64,000 bases of DNA from positions 15,621,235-15,685,234 of the forward strand of contig LS997565.1 of assembly GCA_000469685.2 (NCBI GenBank). The letters run 5' to 3'. The notes beneath the pieces are model-generated. The model was not told the DNA's origin and searched no databases. It saw nothing but the letters and a program-made list of their open reading frames with translations. This DNA is from Haemonchus contortus. Taxonomy: Eukaryota; Nematoda; Chromadorea; Rhabditida; Trichostrongylidae. The translations under genes were made by a program, and so were the position numbers. This document shows, one piece after another, positions 31,990 to 43,125 of the stretch (position 1 is the first letter of the stretch; every line of letters starts with the position of its first letter).

Positions 31990-32345
31990 ATGAAATTCAT
32001 CCTCTTCCTGTTGGCAGTAGCCACTGTGGTGCAATGCTTATTTCCCGGCTGGAGACCTTGGTATGGACCCGGATCATCATATCCTGGGCCTTGTATAGGA
32101 GCATCGTGCAACCCATACCTTATGAATTTGAGGCTTCTTTAGGTAATGACTTTTGGTAACAAGCATTGAAGAATTACAAAGTAATAAAGGTGTTTCCAGA
32201 TGCATCGAGCTATGTATCCATTTCCGAACAGGCTCTTCCCGTGACAACAACCTCTACTACTCGCACATCCCCTTTTCATCATCTATTCCTATCTAGTTCT
32301 ACGACAACAACCTCTTTCGTGAAGCTGGTACTTGACGGTTAAGTT
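31990..32345 (+). pseudogene. Small secreted-peptide gene, family 1, copy H (divergent)
   Basis: ATG at 31990 follows TTTCAGG and opens a 50-residue frame to a TAG at 32140-32142. It has the signal MKFILFLLAVATVVQC, then LFPGWRPWYGPG and a two-cysteine segment ending S-C-N-P-Y-L. In the next frame the family motif continues as GNDFW, a TAA, then QALKNYKV, followed by a Thr/Ser-rich tail. Copies I and J carry the same TAA. The short frame could still make a secreted peptide. I favour a pseudogene because the conserved motif lies beyond the break. Confidence 0.55.
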
Positions 32346-32639
32346 CCAATAGAGCCTCCTTAAGGTATGTACTTATAATATGAAAAAAAAATTATTTTTG
32401 TTTTGGCGCCCTTGTTGCAATAATAATTCTAGATCCAACGCAGGATTTCTTTGTTTTTCATAGTTTTCGGTGATTTTACATGTTGACCGGCTTTTGAATT
32501 ATGTTGATTGAAAGAGAATAGAAGAGTGTCCGTTACAGGCTATTACAGTTGAGTTGTGGAATTCGTTGAAGTGGCCATAAATATTCGTAATCCTTCATTG
32601 CTATTTTCTGAAAGAGAGAGTGTCTGCTGAAATAAAAGG

Positions 32640-32936
32640 ATAAAGTTTTGGAGCGTTAATCAATCCCGTCTGAGGGATGCGCCCAAGCATTCGATTTCCA
32701 TTCAGGATCGTTAGAGGCCTGAATGCGTATGTGCCCTATACAATGAACGACGGTGACCAGCCAATGCACAAGTCTGTGCTTTCATCCTCTCAAACTAGTC
32801 TGGTAGCAATTGACCGACCCTGGAGGTATGGAAGGCTTGGTTGGCCTAGGCGGATACTGATCTGCGATTCTAACTCGTGACAACGCGTGTGGGAAATGCA
32901 CCACTTGCCACGACACCACTTCCGCCTGTCTGCAGA
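32640..32936 (-). repeat. tRNA-derived SINE, full-length copy
   Basis: The minus strand begins with a 78-nt tRNA-like head (32926 to 32849). Its ends, GGCGGA and TCCGCC, can pair like an acceptor stem. A B-box-like GAGTTAGAATCGC follows, then the family body. Imperfect flanking repeats (GTCTGCTGAAATA and GTCTGCAGAGATA) look like an aged target duplication. The copy at 42.0 kb occupies the same site in unit 2, so insertion predates the tandem duplication. Confidence 0.75.
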
Positions 32937-34319
32937 GATAGCGTTTGATAATTGAGAAATTAGTCCCAAAATCGTAATCCTAGCTAACTCAGGAAGACAA
33001 CGGCACAAAATCGCTAAAATAACTTAATATCCAATTAGAAGTCTTCGAGTCATAGAAACTGATCCGTATTTGAAAAGTCAATGAATTACACAATGAACAA
33101 CACGGCTGATATGTACAAGTGGTGGTAGTAGTAGGAGGAGGAGGCAGAGTTGAAGAAGAATGAATACCACGTGTTGTCCGAAGAAATGCTAATTTGCAGT
33201 GAATACATGTGAAATGACATGTATGTAAGTGAGATCTAGTGGTGCCTACAATTAGGAAGTACAAATGAACACTTCTGAAACGGAATAAATCAGATGTATG
33301 AAATTCTAAAGCACTCGATATTGATAAGAAGCCTCTGGAATGGGTACGCTACGGTACGAATTTTTCAACTATTATCTTTATTACTTTCGACTATTATTTT
33401 CTCCTATTTAGTTTTTAAACCATCATGGAAGATAGCCAGTTTAAGAGTTGGAGCTTTACAACTAGAGACTGTTTTTAGTTTGTATTTGTAAGGAGAATTG
33501 TGGTGTCGTGGTAAGTGGATCTGGTAATCTTTGGTAAAAACCTTTGATAAAATAAAATATAGCCCAATATAAACTCGGTGGAAACAACAACCAGGCGAGT
33601 AGGTTACGTGGTCGCGCAGGTGGAAATACATACTTCCATGAGCATTTCTGGCCTTGTTCACTGCGTGGCTAGTTGAGCTGATTATTTCAAGATATTGCTA
33701 TCTCTATGCTTCATCTTTATTTGTTGTCGTAGTCTTTGGTTTGTACTTGTCAAAGCTCTTGACTCTTCACTTCTGTAAGTAAGCTTTCAGCGAATAATGC
33801 CTTGGTCATCCTTAATTTTACAATATATTGCGGCATCCAATAGTTACTTGACTATCAGTTATAATACAGAACACATCGAGTCATACCAGGCCAGCCTCAA
33901 ATATTTGTAAAATAGGGCGGGATTGGACCTATAGTGGAGAACTTGAAAGGAAAAATTGACATCTTCCTCTTCAGTGTTTCACCAAGATTTCCTTACGCTG
34001 TTCCAATAGAGAACACGTCAACAAAACGTTCACAAAATAAAATTCCACTATTTCACGACAGATTTTTGAGATTTTTTTGATTTATGTTCCAATCATACAG
34101 CTGCTAACACAGAAGGCATGCGATTACCCATGGCAAGAGCTTGTTTGGATAGCTCACTGCCGAAGCGAAAAATATTGCTCCCTGGTTCGCCTTCGATCCT
34201 TAACTACAACAAACTACAACATCGTGATTAGGTTCTCACTGTCTTCCTGACTAACAGATCAGGCAAGACGGATACGTCGTTCTTTCAAGTCTCCCTTCCG
34301 GAGTTGGACGTGTAACCAC

Positions 34320-35760
34320 AATGATAAAAATTCGTATGACACCCGGTAGGATAGGATCAAGCAAGAACATCTCAATAGCTTTTCAGAGATGCCAGAACAT
34401 TAGCCAGCCTGTTCACGCGGTACCTATTGGAATGGAAAGCGCTCACGCCGTTGAAAATTATGCCTGCGTTGACCATGAACGACTTTCAATGCATCTTCGC
34501 ATCGTGTGAGTCTCAGGATGAAGGTTGGGTATAGCCTCGGCCAAGATGGTACAACTCTTTTTTCAGTCAACGTTTCGGCGTTCTCGCCTTCCTCAGGACC
34601 TGGAAACCAAAAAATATTTGAGATTCATCGACATCGAGCTTCATTTCAGACTTCAGTTCAGGTATAACCTACAGATATCTAAAAGGATCTCGTTAACCAC
34701 AACAGGGAATCCACCTTGGAAAGAGAGAACATGGCATGTGGACCACCTCTCAAACTGCCTCTTTGAACGTTTTCACGGTGAGTGGGCTCAGAGTGGCCTG
34801 AAAATTTTAGCCCATTCAGGTCGAGAAACGGGGAGAGTTCATTCGTTTCGTGGGCTCTCGCATCAAAATCCTGACTGAGCCTTCAAACTCTATGCCTGTG
34901 TTAATGTATAGTAAGGGAGATTCAACGATATTCGCAACTACCGCCCAATCCCCTCGCTCTTTGTAACCTATAAATTTTCCACAAGAGTTAACGTTAGCAG
35001 AATTGGCAGAAAGCTAGTTGAAGTACACCCAAGCAAGCAAGGTTTCGTGAAGTTATCAGTACAAGCGATCACAACCACACCGTCATAAGACTCGCTAAAA
35101 TATGGCGAGAGAACAAGTTGCCGTTATGTCTGACGTTCATCTACTCGAAGAAAACCTTCGAAATCGTCGAGACAGAAGCGGTAGTCGAAGCCCAGGGAAT
35201 CCAGGATGTTCTTACTCAATGTATAATGATGCCTTGTGAGCTCAACAATACTTCAGTCTGCAAGGAAGACATTGTCAACGTGACTAGATGGTTTCTGCAG
35301 TGCGTGCTATCTTGCCCGAACCCTTCAATGCCGCCCTTGGGAAGAATCATGCCTCATTTGGAGGGAGAAGACTTCTGAGTGAGGGTTTATACATAATACC
35401 CAACATCGCGCAGGCGGAACGAGTACGGGCCGTATCTGACAGCGCTTTTGGAAAGATCGACGCAAAATTAAATCTAGCGAAGTCGATGTTCGAAAGAATT
35501 GGATTGGTACCTGATGCTCCTTTCACGCGGGATGGGATAAATATTTCTGAATGCTCTAGTCCCTGTGTTTCTGGCTGAAGAAGTGGAGATGGTGAGCGAC
35601 CTACTACGGAGCTGAGCAAAAGCTGTTGCGCTCCATTGGTAGCATTGAAGAAATTAAGGTACAAGTGAAAAAGCAAAGAACACACTACCTCGCGCTAACC
35701 TTTTCGACACCAACTTGCTTTTACAAACACTTCGGAAACTTGCCATCTGGCAAGGCGGGA
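34320..35760 (+). pseudogene. RTE-like reverse transcriptase remnant, unit 2
   Basis: Plus-strand pieces read DIRNYRPIPSLFVTYKFSTR near 34925, SKQGFVKL near 35032, and KSMFERIGLVPDAPFTRDG near 35485 (the segment after the catalytic box). A F-A-D-D box is not readable. Stops and shifts are numerous. The segment after 35760 up to 36265 lines up with the end of the element but has no clear motif. Confidence 0.7.
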
Positions 35761-36639
35761 TAGATATGCAGTCAGTTATTCAGAAGGAGGACCGTCAAAA
35801 CTCCCCCAGACAGACAGACCTATTCTTCCTTCAGACATGCAACTAAAGGACGGATACGAAGGCCAACGAAATCAGGGACACCATTGCTCACACCAATGAA
35901 TCGATGTTTAGGGGGGCGTACGCGATGTTGTGATGACTATCGAGCCAGGACGATTACTGAGTGGAACCTTCGAGACGTCGAAAGATCACCAGTGTGTGTG
36001 ATGCCAGCACCATGGTTAGACCCTTTCAGAAATGTTCTTAATATAAGGAATGTTCTACATTGATTCCTTGAGCAAATACGATCCACTGAACTATAATACT
36101 ATGGAAGGGAACAGAGACGAACAAAGATATTACTGGCGCCTGCTTGGTGAAGTTTATCATCAACGGGACCAACGGGAAGACATGTGGCAGGTGATGGAGG
36201 TGATCGTGTTACACTCTAAATGTGCTTATCCAATTCATATCAAGGCAATACAAAATTGGTGGTGAGGAATCTCCCGAAAATAAAGGAGAAGCCCGTGGGA
36301 ATCTCTGTTTCCCACTGGATTATTTTTTCCGCCATTCCCTGCAGCTAATGATTGTCTACAATCGTCCCAAATCTTCGAAAATGAGTGCCGCGAGGAGTTT
36401 CATCAATACTGCATAATCAATGAGGTTTGCTGGTTCGGGGTAGCGTTTTGTCAATTTGATGCAGATGATAGAAGAAAAATAAGCGAGAACGACGCAGTAC
36501 CCCTCGACATTTCACTGAATAGTGGTAGCAGAGCGTTGGCCAACTGCTTTTGAAATGTTCGACTTCTAGAACTGTGTATTGGGTATTTTGTTCAGCACCT
36601 TTGAGTGTACCATAAGAAGGCTCCATTTGAGGCGATTTC

Positions 36640-37053
36640 AGGTGTTGTAAGTTGGAAGTAGGTTTGTACAGTTCTATGGTTTCTTTACTCTGCAACGATT
36701 TCTTGACAGTCCTTAAAATACTAATTATTTTTTCTATAGGGCTTCTTCTGCTGAACAAAAATGTTTTTAATAGTCTTCATGAAGAATCAATTTTTTATCA
36801 CTTAATAGATCTAGCAATAGAATATGAAGATGATGTCCTTGGCAAATGTACTGCGTGGAAAAACGGCTTGTAAAATTCAAAAACGACAATTTTGACGGAA
36901 GGGCTCCTAAACTCAATCAAGAGAGTCGTGAAGAGTGTCGTATTTATTTTAGAACATGCTAGGAAGGATAGTCACGGCCACCAAGCACTGGAGCACTACA
37001 TAGCCCAGCTACACCGTTTGGCGACTGAAAGATCGCCTCGACGAAGCCAGTTA
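36640..37053 (+). pseudogene. Mariner-type remnant, unit 2, 5' part
   Basis: Collinear with 48770-49260 in unit 3 (shared phrases GGTTTCTTTACT or GATTTCTTTACT, and TATCACTTAATAGATCTAGC). It is interrupted at a TA by the inserted mariner and resumes at 38313. Confidence 0.6.
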
Positions 37054-37055
37054 TA

Positions 37056-38310
37056 TTGGGTTGTCCAAAAAACCCTGCGACACTTGGAATTTGAGGATCG
37101 CTAGCTATTCGAAAGCGAATAGCGCCCAATTTTGATCTTTGGTGAGGTAGACCACACCTAGCTTGTATTGCGAAATATTATAAAAAGGCTTCTTCTCTCA
37201 CGGTAAAACAGTTATGGATAATATGAATCCGAGTATCCTTCGACCCATCGTGTATTATGAATTCCTACAAGGACATTCTGCAAGAGAAGCAACTATTAAC
37301 ATCTGCGCTGCATTCAACAAAGATGTGGTACACCATTCCACTGTCAGTCGCTGGTATCAGCGCTTCGAGTCCGGAGATATTTCTATCAAAGGACAGGAAC
37401 GTCCTGGACCCCCGTCAACTCGTCATGATGATGATTTGCGAAGCGCTTAGACCTCAAAGTCGAACATAACCACTCGGGAATTAGCAACGACACTCGGGCG
37501 CATCAAATCAACCGTCAGCAATCGTCTTGCCTCTCTTGGCTTCCGCAAGATTCTTTCGACATGGGTGCCTCACGAACTTCGCGAATCGGACCGGGCTTGT
37601 CGTGTTAGCATTGCCGAGTCATTGCTTCTTCGTCCGCACAGGAAGGATTTGTTGAATGGGATGGTGACAGGAGACGAAAGCTGGGTGCTGCATGTAAATG
37701 ATACCCGCAAGAGAGTGTGGTTGCCAAAGGGCGAACTACCACCGAAGCAATCGAAACGTGGATTGCAACAGAAGAAGATTCTCCTATGTTGTTGGTGGAA
37801 TTGTGATGGGATGCTCTACTACGAATTCCTGGACAGTGGCACTACTGTGACGGTGACGACGTACTCTAACCAGCTACAGAAGTTAGCAGATGCAATCCCT
37901 CACAAGTATCCAAAACTGCTGGAAACCTATTTCCTGCTCGAAAACGCTCGCCCCCGCGTGGCAACGATGACGCGTCAGAAAATTCAGGAGCTAGGTTGGG
38001 AAGTACTACCTCACCCACCGTACTCTCCTGATCTAGCCCCTTCCGACTATCACTTGTTCCGAGCCTTGAAGCGGCACCTACGAGATAAGAATTTCGATAA
38101 TCAGGAGCAACACGGAATGGAGGTGGGCAACTTCTTCAGCACGCAATCCGCTGATTTCTGGATAAGTGGGATCGACAAACTGCCAGTGAAATGGACGAAG
38201 GTCATCGGTAATAACGGCGACTATATCACTGATTGAACTTGTCTTTTATTGTATAAAAAACTATGTAAAATTTGTGCTGTTAGTGTCGCATTCTTTTCTG
38301 AACAACCCAA
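37056..38310 (+). mobile_element. Mariner element, copy 2 of the 1255-bp family
   Basis: Ends TTGGGTTGTCCAAAAAACCC (left) and TTGGGTTGTTCAGAAAAGAA (reverse complement of the right end), with TA at 37054-37055 and 38311-38312. The length is identical to copy 1 at 3860-5114. Removing it joins the two halves of the older mariner remnant, as seen by comparison with unit 3. Confidence 0.9.
37214..38236 (+). pseudogene. Mariner transposase, nonsense and catalytic change
   Basis: A 341-codon frame collinear with the one at 4018-5040. Codon 79 is TAG where the sister has TTG. The second catalytic aspartate is changed: LLHDNARPH in the sister is FLLENARPR here. D154 (TGDESWV) and D278 (LAPSDYHLF) are kept, and so is the Trp codon that became a stop in copy 1. 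The lesions differ between copies, so each decayed independently after insertion. Neither can be autonomous as it stands. Confidence 0.85.
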
Positions 38311-38312
38311 TA

Positions 38313-38640
38313 CTTCTTTTTGACCATGCCAGGCTTCATGTTGCACAAGTAGTCAGAGGCGCACTTCAAGGACCTCAATGGGAGGTCCATCAGCATCCTT
38401 TGCGTGCCTTCTAGGCCTTGAACCAACGAGTTGTCGTTTTTCCTCTCCCGCCGAACCATAGGAGTGACGTTACTTTCAACAATAAAGTGGACCACTTAAC
38501 CCGGCTCAACAACCTACTACTCCCAGATGGGGCGATTTTAGGCGGTACGACATTGAAAAATTGGTGAGAAAAGGTCGCAAACAGCAAAGGCGAGTCTCAT
38601 TAGGCACAGCTGATGATTTTTCCCAGTAAATGTAATTGCA
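38313..38640 (+). pseudogene. Mariner-type remnant, unit 2, 3' part
   Basis: Continues the remnant at 36640-37053. Plus-strand pieces read ARLHVAQVVRGALQ, matching the N-A-R-P-H-V-A block of mariner transposases, and later R-S-D-V-T-F-N-N. Frames are broken. Confidence 0.6.
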
Positions 38641-38657
38641 ACTAAATGTTCACAGAG

Positions 38658-38885
38658 ATGAAGAAGTGTAGAATTTGGGTTGCGGTGCCTGGTGCGGGTG
38701 TATAGTGGGAGCAGGTGCATGTGCACGATTTGCTTTGTTGTCGACGCTCATGGTGTAGATACGTTTCTCAACCCGACAACGTCGTTTGGTCATAACCGAA
38801 GGTCACATGTTAATTACAGAGAGGATTTCGGGATTCATTTTAGCCGTGAACTGTTTCTTCAAGATCGTAGCAACGCCTTCCTCTA
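38658..38885 (+). pseudogene. Small secreted-peptide frame, family 2, unit 2 (broken)
   Basis: ATG at 38658 opens MKKCRIWVAVPGAGV, then TAG at 38703-38705. The remainder matches the unit-1 copy only after a frame change. It is a decayed paralogue of 29169-29336. Confidence 0.5.
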
Positions 38886-39037
38886 GTAATCTTGGGTACA
38901 TAAGCGATGTTCGATATTATCCTTCCTTGTATAGAATCCACTGTCTGAACAAATAGAAGACATGCGATCACGCAGAGAGCATACTACACTTTCGACAAAT
39001 GAACCAACATGAATAGAAAGTTTGAGTGTTAGAAAGG

Positions 39038-39145
39038 TTTATTGGTGCTGCTATGAGGAGAAAAAACTGATTAAAGTCCAATGCCGAATTTTGCTTCTTC
39101 TCATTTAGCCCAGCCGCATTGAGGCCGTTTCGAGTGCACCTTCAC
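39038..39145 (-). other. Putative terminal exon with AATAAA signal, copy 5
   Basis: Minus-strand acceptor CTTTTCAG ends at 39146. The stretch GEGALETASMRLG ends at a TAA, and AATAAA lies at 39038-39043. It is nearly the same in unit 3. It may be the last exon of gene E. Confidence 0.35.
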
Positions 39146-39720
39146 CTGAAAAGTGGGCTATACTTCTGTTCGTCGAAATTCGTGATTCGGCAGTATACCC
39201 TAAGGTAAGACGGAAAGCACAGAGATCGACTACTTCCTTTCCACTAACAAAAACGCATACAAACGGTTAGGCGTAGGTACAGCCTCTTACTGGATTCAAT
39301 TTATTTGATAAATTTGATCGAAGTACCTGCCTCTGCCTGTACGAAAGGTTCCTTGAGCTTAATAAATGCATGACCCTGAATTAAGGGGGCTTTCTTAGTA
39401 ATTGTATATTATTTAAGCCGATGGGCTGGAAGTTCAGCTTACTCCTCTCTTTCAATGACAAAGACAGGAAGGAACGCGGATATACGTTGTCGCTTTTATG
39501 TTTTCTTCAACTGAGTTGCTTGGAACACTGACAGAAGCTTAATTGAGATTAGCCTCCCTCCTATGTGTACAAAAGCCGTTGCTGCTTCGTAATTCTCACT
39601 TAAATTCAGCTACTCATGCATTCAAAATAGCTCATAATCTTGTCAACATATTAAATCTGAAGAAAACTATGAAATTGTCTAAAACAGGTGATCCAGATAC
39701 ATTCAGACCATTATTACCTT

Positions 39721-39975
39721 TTAAGAAACTATCACCATGTACGGAGGTGGTTCAAGATAGACTTGATTATTCTTCTCGCCTCGTTCCCAGACTTGAGGAT
39801 CCTTCTCGCCTCGTTCCCGAAAGTCAACACCTGTCGGGGAGTTCAAAGTCCCTTTCAGCAATTGCTTCCAAGGACGGACGTTGACTATCGGTCCAATTCC
39901 CAAGGAAGGTGTCCAACCGGGTATTTGACAGTACGAAGCTGTTACAACTACCAGTAGGATGACGGCGAAATGCAT
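39721..39975 (-). CDS. Small secreted-peptide gene, family 1, copy E
   Basis: The 84-residue frame starts at 39975, two bases after TTTCAG. It has the signal MHFAVILLVVVTASYCQ, then IPGWTPSLGIGP. Compared with copy F, an in-frame deletion of nine residues removes the segment bearing both core cysteines. The frame continues through LKGTLNSPTGVDFRERG and a tandem repeat (ERGEKDPQVW, ERGEKNNQVY) to PPPYMVIVS and a TAA. A donor-like AAAAG|GTAATAATGG follows the stop. Expression and function are unknown; loss of the cysteines argues for relaxed constraint. Confidence 0.5.
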   Translation of the reverse strand: MHFAVILLVVVTASYCQIPGWTPSLGIGPIVNVRPWKQLLKGTLNSPTGVDFRERGEKDPQVWERGEKNNQVYLEPPPYMVIVS

Positions 39976-40131
39976 CCTGAAATGATTCTCTCTCATGATG
40001 AAAGAAGAAGCTACTTTAACACAAAAAATCAGGTTTTGAACGGGAAATACAATATTAAGGCTGGGCCCTTCCGGCACCTATGACATATACGCAAACTTTG
40101 CTTATGACACATCATTCTCTGATCCCACCAG

Positions 40132-40139
40132 ATTTTATA
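40132..40139 (-). promoter_or_regulatory. Family-1 core promoter motif, copy E
   Basis: TATAAAATCTGGTGGGA on the minus strand about 160 bp upstream of the ATG, equal to the motif of copy F. Confidence 0.5.
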
Positions 40140-40299
40140 CTTCTCAGAAAATCCTTTATAGGCCATTTCAATTGCCTCCGGAAATTATAATGTCATTATG
40201 GAAACCTCCAGTCATCCGTAAAAGATTTATCTTTCATAAACTTTGTGAAATCTGTGCCCAAAAATCATGCTATCGCCGCAAGAAGAACCATAATCTTTG

Positions 40300-40860
40300 G
40301 CGACAACACGCGGCATTCTAATGTGGCAGTATGTCCAGACTCTTCACGACAAATCCACGCTCAGCGTATGGCAGTGGCGGAAGAAGTACTACGGACGTTC
40401 CGCAAGTCAGGACACTATCGACGGACTCTCTCCTATACGTATATCCGCGAAAGTTGGAAAATACCGAAGCCAAGGTTGTCAGTTTTTGTGAATTCAGGAG
40501 AGCAGTTTCAGCGAAATGATCAAGAAGTGATGGAATTCTTCTAGGGAAAGATGCTGAGAATGCATCCAGAACAGGCAGAGTCGGTTCCATCGTAACGTAT
40601 CCTACAATAACCAATTCCCGCGGGTTGGTGTTCCGAAAGTTCTCAGCCACACCTTAATACCACTGGTAGCCAGAAATTGCTCACCAACTTAGCAGTCTAT
40701 ATGGTGAAAGTCATTCTGGAGTTGAGATTCTATGACCGGAATAAGCTGAAAATTCGTTCATACTGCCTCCCTTGCTCTTGTCCAAAAATCTGCTGCGTCC
40801 CATGCAAAAAAATTTTGTGACTACGAGCACTACCTATGTTTACCTAATAACTAGTAGTTC
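40300..40860 (+). pseudogene. RTE endonuclease remnant, unit 2
   Basis: Collinear with 30960-31560 and 51310-51830. Pieces include a short frame with KYYGRSASQDTIDGLSP. It separates the divergent copies E and I. Confidence 0.5.
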
Positions 40861-41298
40861 AACCCTGTTAGTCATAACCGAGACTAGACTATGGATTTCA
40901 AACTAATTCATAAGGGGAAAAAAATTGAGGGCGGATTACAATGTGGATAAACGGGCATGGAGAGAATACTGAATGACACGCAAAAACGATAAGTTTCCAT
41001 GGCTTTCAACAACATAATCGTCGAGCGAAGATTTTCACAAATTTTATGAAACATAACTCCAACACTCGTGGCGGAAAATTTCCACATTCCCATACTATAT
41101 AACGGGTTTTTTCAAATTTCAAAAATTATAAAATCTGTTGAAAGTATGGAATGTCGCAGCTAGAGTCCAAGCAATGAAGCTGCCGAAATGGGGCCCATTC
41201 TTCATTTTTTACGTCATCGCGAGACGAACTTTTGCTCGAATTCTGATTTTTTTATTCAAATAGATCCTTTATTCATCGTGACAGTGGATCATTTCAGG

Positions 41299-41660
41299 AT
41301 GAAATTGGTCTTCTTCCCTCGGACAGTTGCCACGGTGGTGCAATGCTTATTTCCTTGATGGAAACCTTGGTATGGAACAGAATCACCATATCTTAGGCCC
41401 TGCATAGAGCATCGTGCAACCCTTAACTTTTGAATTTATAGCTTCTTCAGGTAATGGCTTTCGGTAACAAGCATTGAAGAATTACAAAGTAATGAAGGTG
41501 TTTTCAGATACATCGAGCTATGTATCCCTTTCCGAACAGGCTCTTCCCTTGGCAACAACCACTCGGACATCACCTTTTCCATCATCTATTCCTATCGGCC
41601 CTGCAACAACACCTCTTTCAGAAAACCAGTACCTGACGTTCCAATAGAGCCCTTATAAGG
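41299..41660 (+). pseudogene. Small secreted-peptide gene, family 1, copy I (broken)
   Basis: ATG at 41299 follows TTTCAGG. The frame runs through a signal and VATVVQCLFP to a TGA at 41356-41358, where copy H has GGC; the core WKPWYG continues beyond it. The family motif reads G-N-G-F-R then TAA, as in copies H and J. TATATAA at 41096-41102 and TATAAAATCTGTTGAAA at 41127 mark the promoter. Confidence 0.65.
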
Positions 41661-41959
41661 CACGTGTTGATAACATGAAAAAAAAATTATTTTTGTTTCG
41701 GCGCCCTTGCTGCAACGATAGGAGATCCAACGTAAGATTTACTTTTGGCTTCCAACAATTTTCGGTGTTTGAACATGTTGACCGGCTTGTAAATTATGTC
41801 GATTGAAAAATAATAGAAGAGCTTCTGCCAGTGCTACAGGCTATTCCGGTTGAAATGTGGAATTTGTTGAAAGGAATATAAATATTCGTAATTCTTCATT
41901 CCTATTTTCAATAAGAGAGAGTCTGCTGAAATAAGAGGATGACGATAAAGTCTTGGGGC

Positions 41960-42238
41960 GTCAATCAATCCCGTCAGAGGAAAGCGCCCACACATTCGGC
42001 TTCCAATCAGAATCGTAGTGGCGTAATGAATGCATTTGCGGCCTGTACAATGACTTGTGGTGGCCAGCCGATATAAATGTAAGTGCTTTCATCCTCCCAG
42101 ACGAGACTGGTACCAATTAACCGACCCTGGAGGGATGGAAGGCTTGGTTGGCCCAGGCGGACACTGATCTGCGATTCGAACTCATGACAACACGTGTGGG
42201 AAATGCACCACTTGCCACGACACCACCTCCGCCTGTCT
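41960..42238 (-). repeat. tRNA-derived SINE, unit-2 copy
   Basis: Duplicate of the SINE at 32640-32936. The 78-nt head (42233 to 42156) has GGCGGA/TCCGCC ends and a canonical-looking B box GAGTTCGAATCGC on the minus strand (42171-42183). This is the best-preserved head in the window. Confidence 0.75.
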
Positions 42239-43125
42239 ACTGAGATAGCATATGATAATTGGAAAATTGGAATTCTTGGTGAAGATCGTCAGTCTCGAAA
42301 TCATAATCCTGGCTAACTCAGGAAGTCAACGGCACAAAATCGCTAAAATAACTTAAAATCCAATTAGAAATCTTCGAGTCATAGCTAATACTAGAGGATT
42401 TTAAACTGATGAGTATTTGAAAAGGTAATGAATCACACAATGGACAACAGGGCCAATATGTACGAGTAGTAGTAGTAATAGTAGGCAGGGTTGAAGAAAA
42501 ATGAATACCGACTGTTGTTCATAAAAATGCTAGTTTGCAGTGAATCATAAGAAATGATATGTATGTATTTGAGATCTAGTGGTGCCTAAAATTAAGAAGT
42601 ACAAATGGGCACTTTTGAAATGAATTAAATTAGATGTATGAAATTCTGAAACACTCGATGTCGATAAGACGCCCTGGCGTGGGCTACGCTTAATTTTCTC
42701 AACTATTATCTTATTATTTTCAACTATTATTCTTTCTATTTAGTTTTTGAACCATCATGAAAGATAGCTGTTTCTGTCGGTATAAATGTGGTGTCGTGTT
42801 AAGTGGGTCTGGTAATCTTCAGTCAAATAAAATATAGTCCAATGTACGTAAACTCGATGGGAACAACAACCAGACGAGTAGGTCACGTGGTCGCGCAGGT
42901 GGAAATACATACTTCCATGAATATTTCTGACCTTGTTCACTGCGTGGCCAGTTGAGCTGAATATTTCAAGAGATTGCTATTTCTGAGTTTCATCTTTATT
43001 TGTTGTCGTAGTCTTTGCTTTGTACTTGTCAAAGCTCTTGACTCTTCTGTAAGAGTACTCTCACTTCTGTAAGTGAGCCTTCAGCAAATAATGCCTTCGT
43101 CAGCCTTAATTTTACATTACCGGTT

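Larger units (their letters stand above)
27410..33960. repeat. Tandem segmental duplication, unit 1
   Basis: This begins with CTTCAGTGTTTCACCAA (near 27436), which recurs at about 33973 and 44613, and ends with the AATAATGCCTT phrase near 33797 that recurs at about 43089. The order is RTE RT remnant, mariner remnant, family-2 peptide, terminal-exon block, family-1 gene D, RTE endonuclease remnant, family-1 copy H and SINE. About 1.8 kb around the RT/mariner join is missing compared with units 2 and 3. Confidence 0.75.

Noticed and set aside
32140..32200. Stop-codon readthrough or selenocysteine in copies H, I and J
   Set aside because: The shared codon is TAA, which is not a selenocysteine codon, and no supporting downstream element was seen. 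An ancestral nonsense change is simpler.
39543..39884. A 113-codon plus-strand ORF, repeated as 122 codons at 50525-50893, nearly identical between units 2 and 3
   Set aside because: It is antisense to peptide genes E and F. It has no signal, motif or start context, and its conservation is explained by the unit duplication.
42156..42233. Possible functional tRNA gene on the minus strand
   Set aside because: The head folds partly like a tRNA, but it is followed by a body shared with five other copies, so it is a SINE head.
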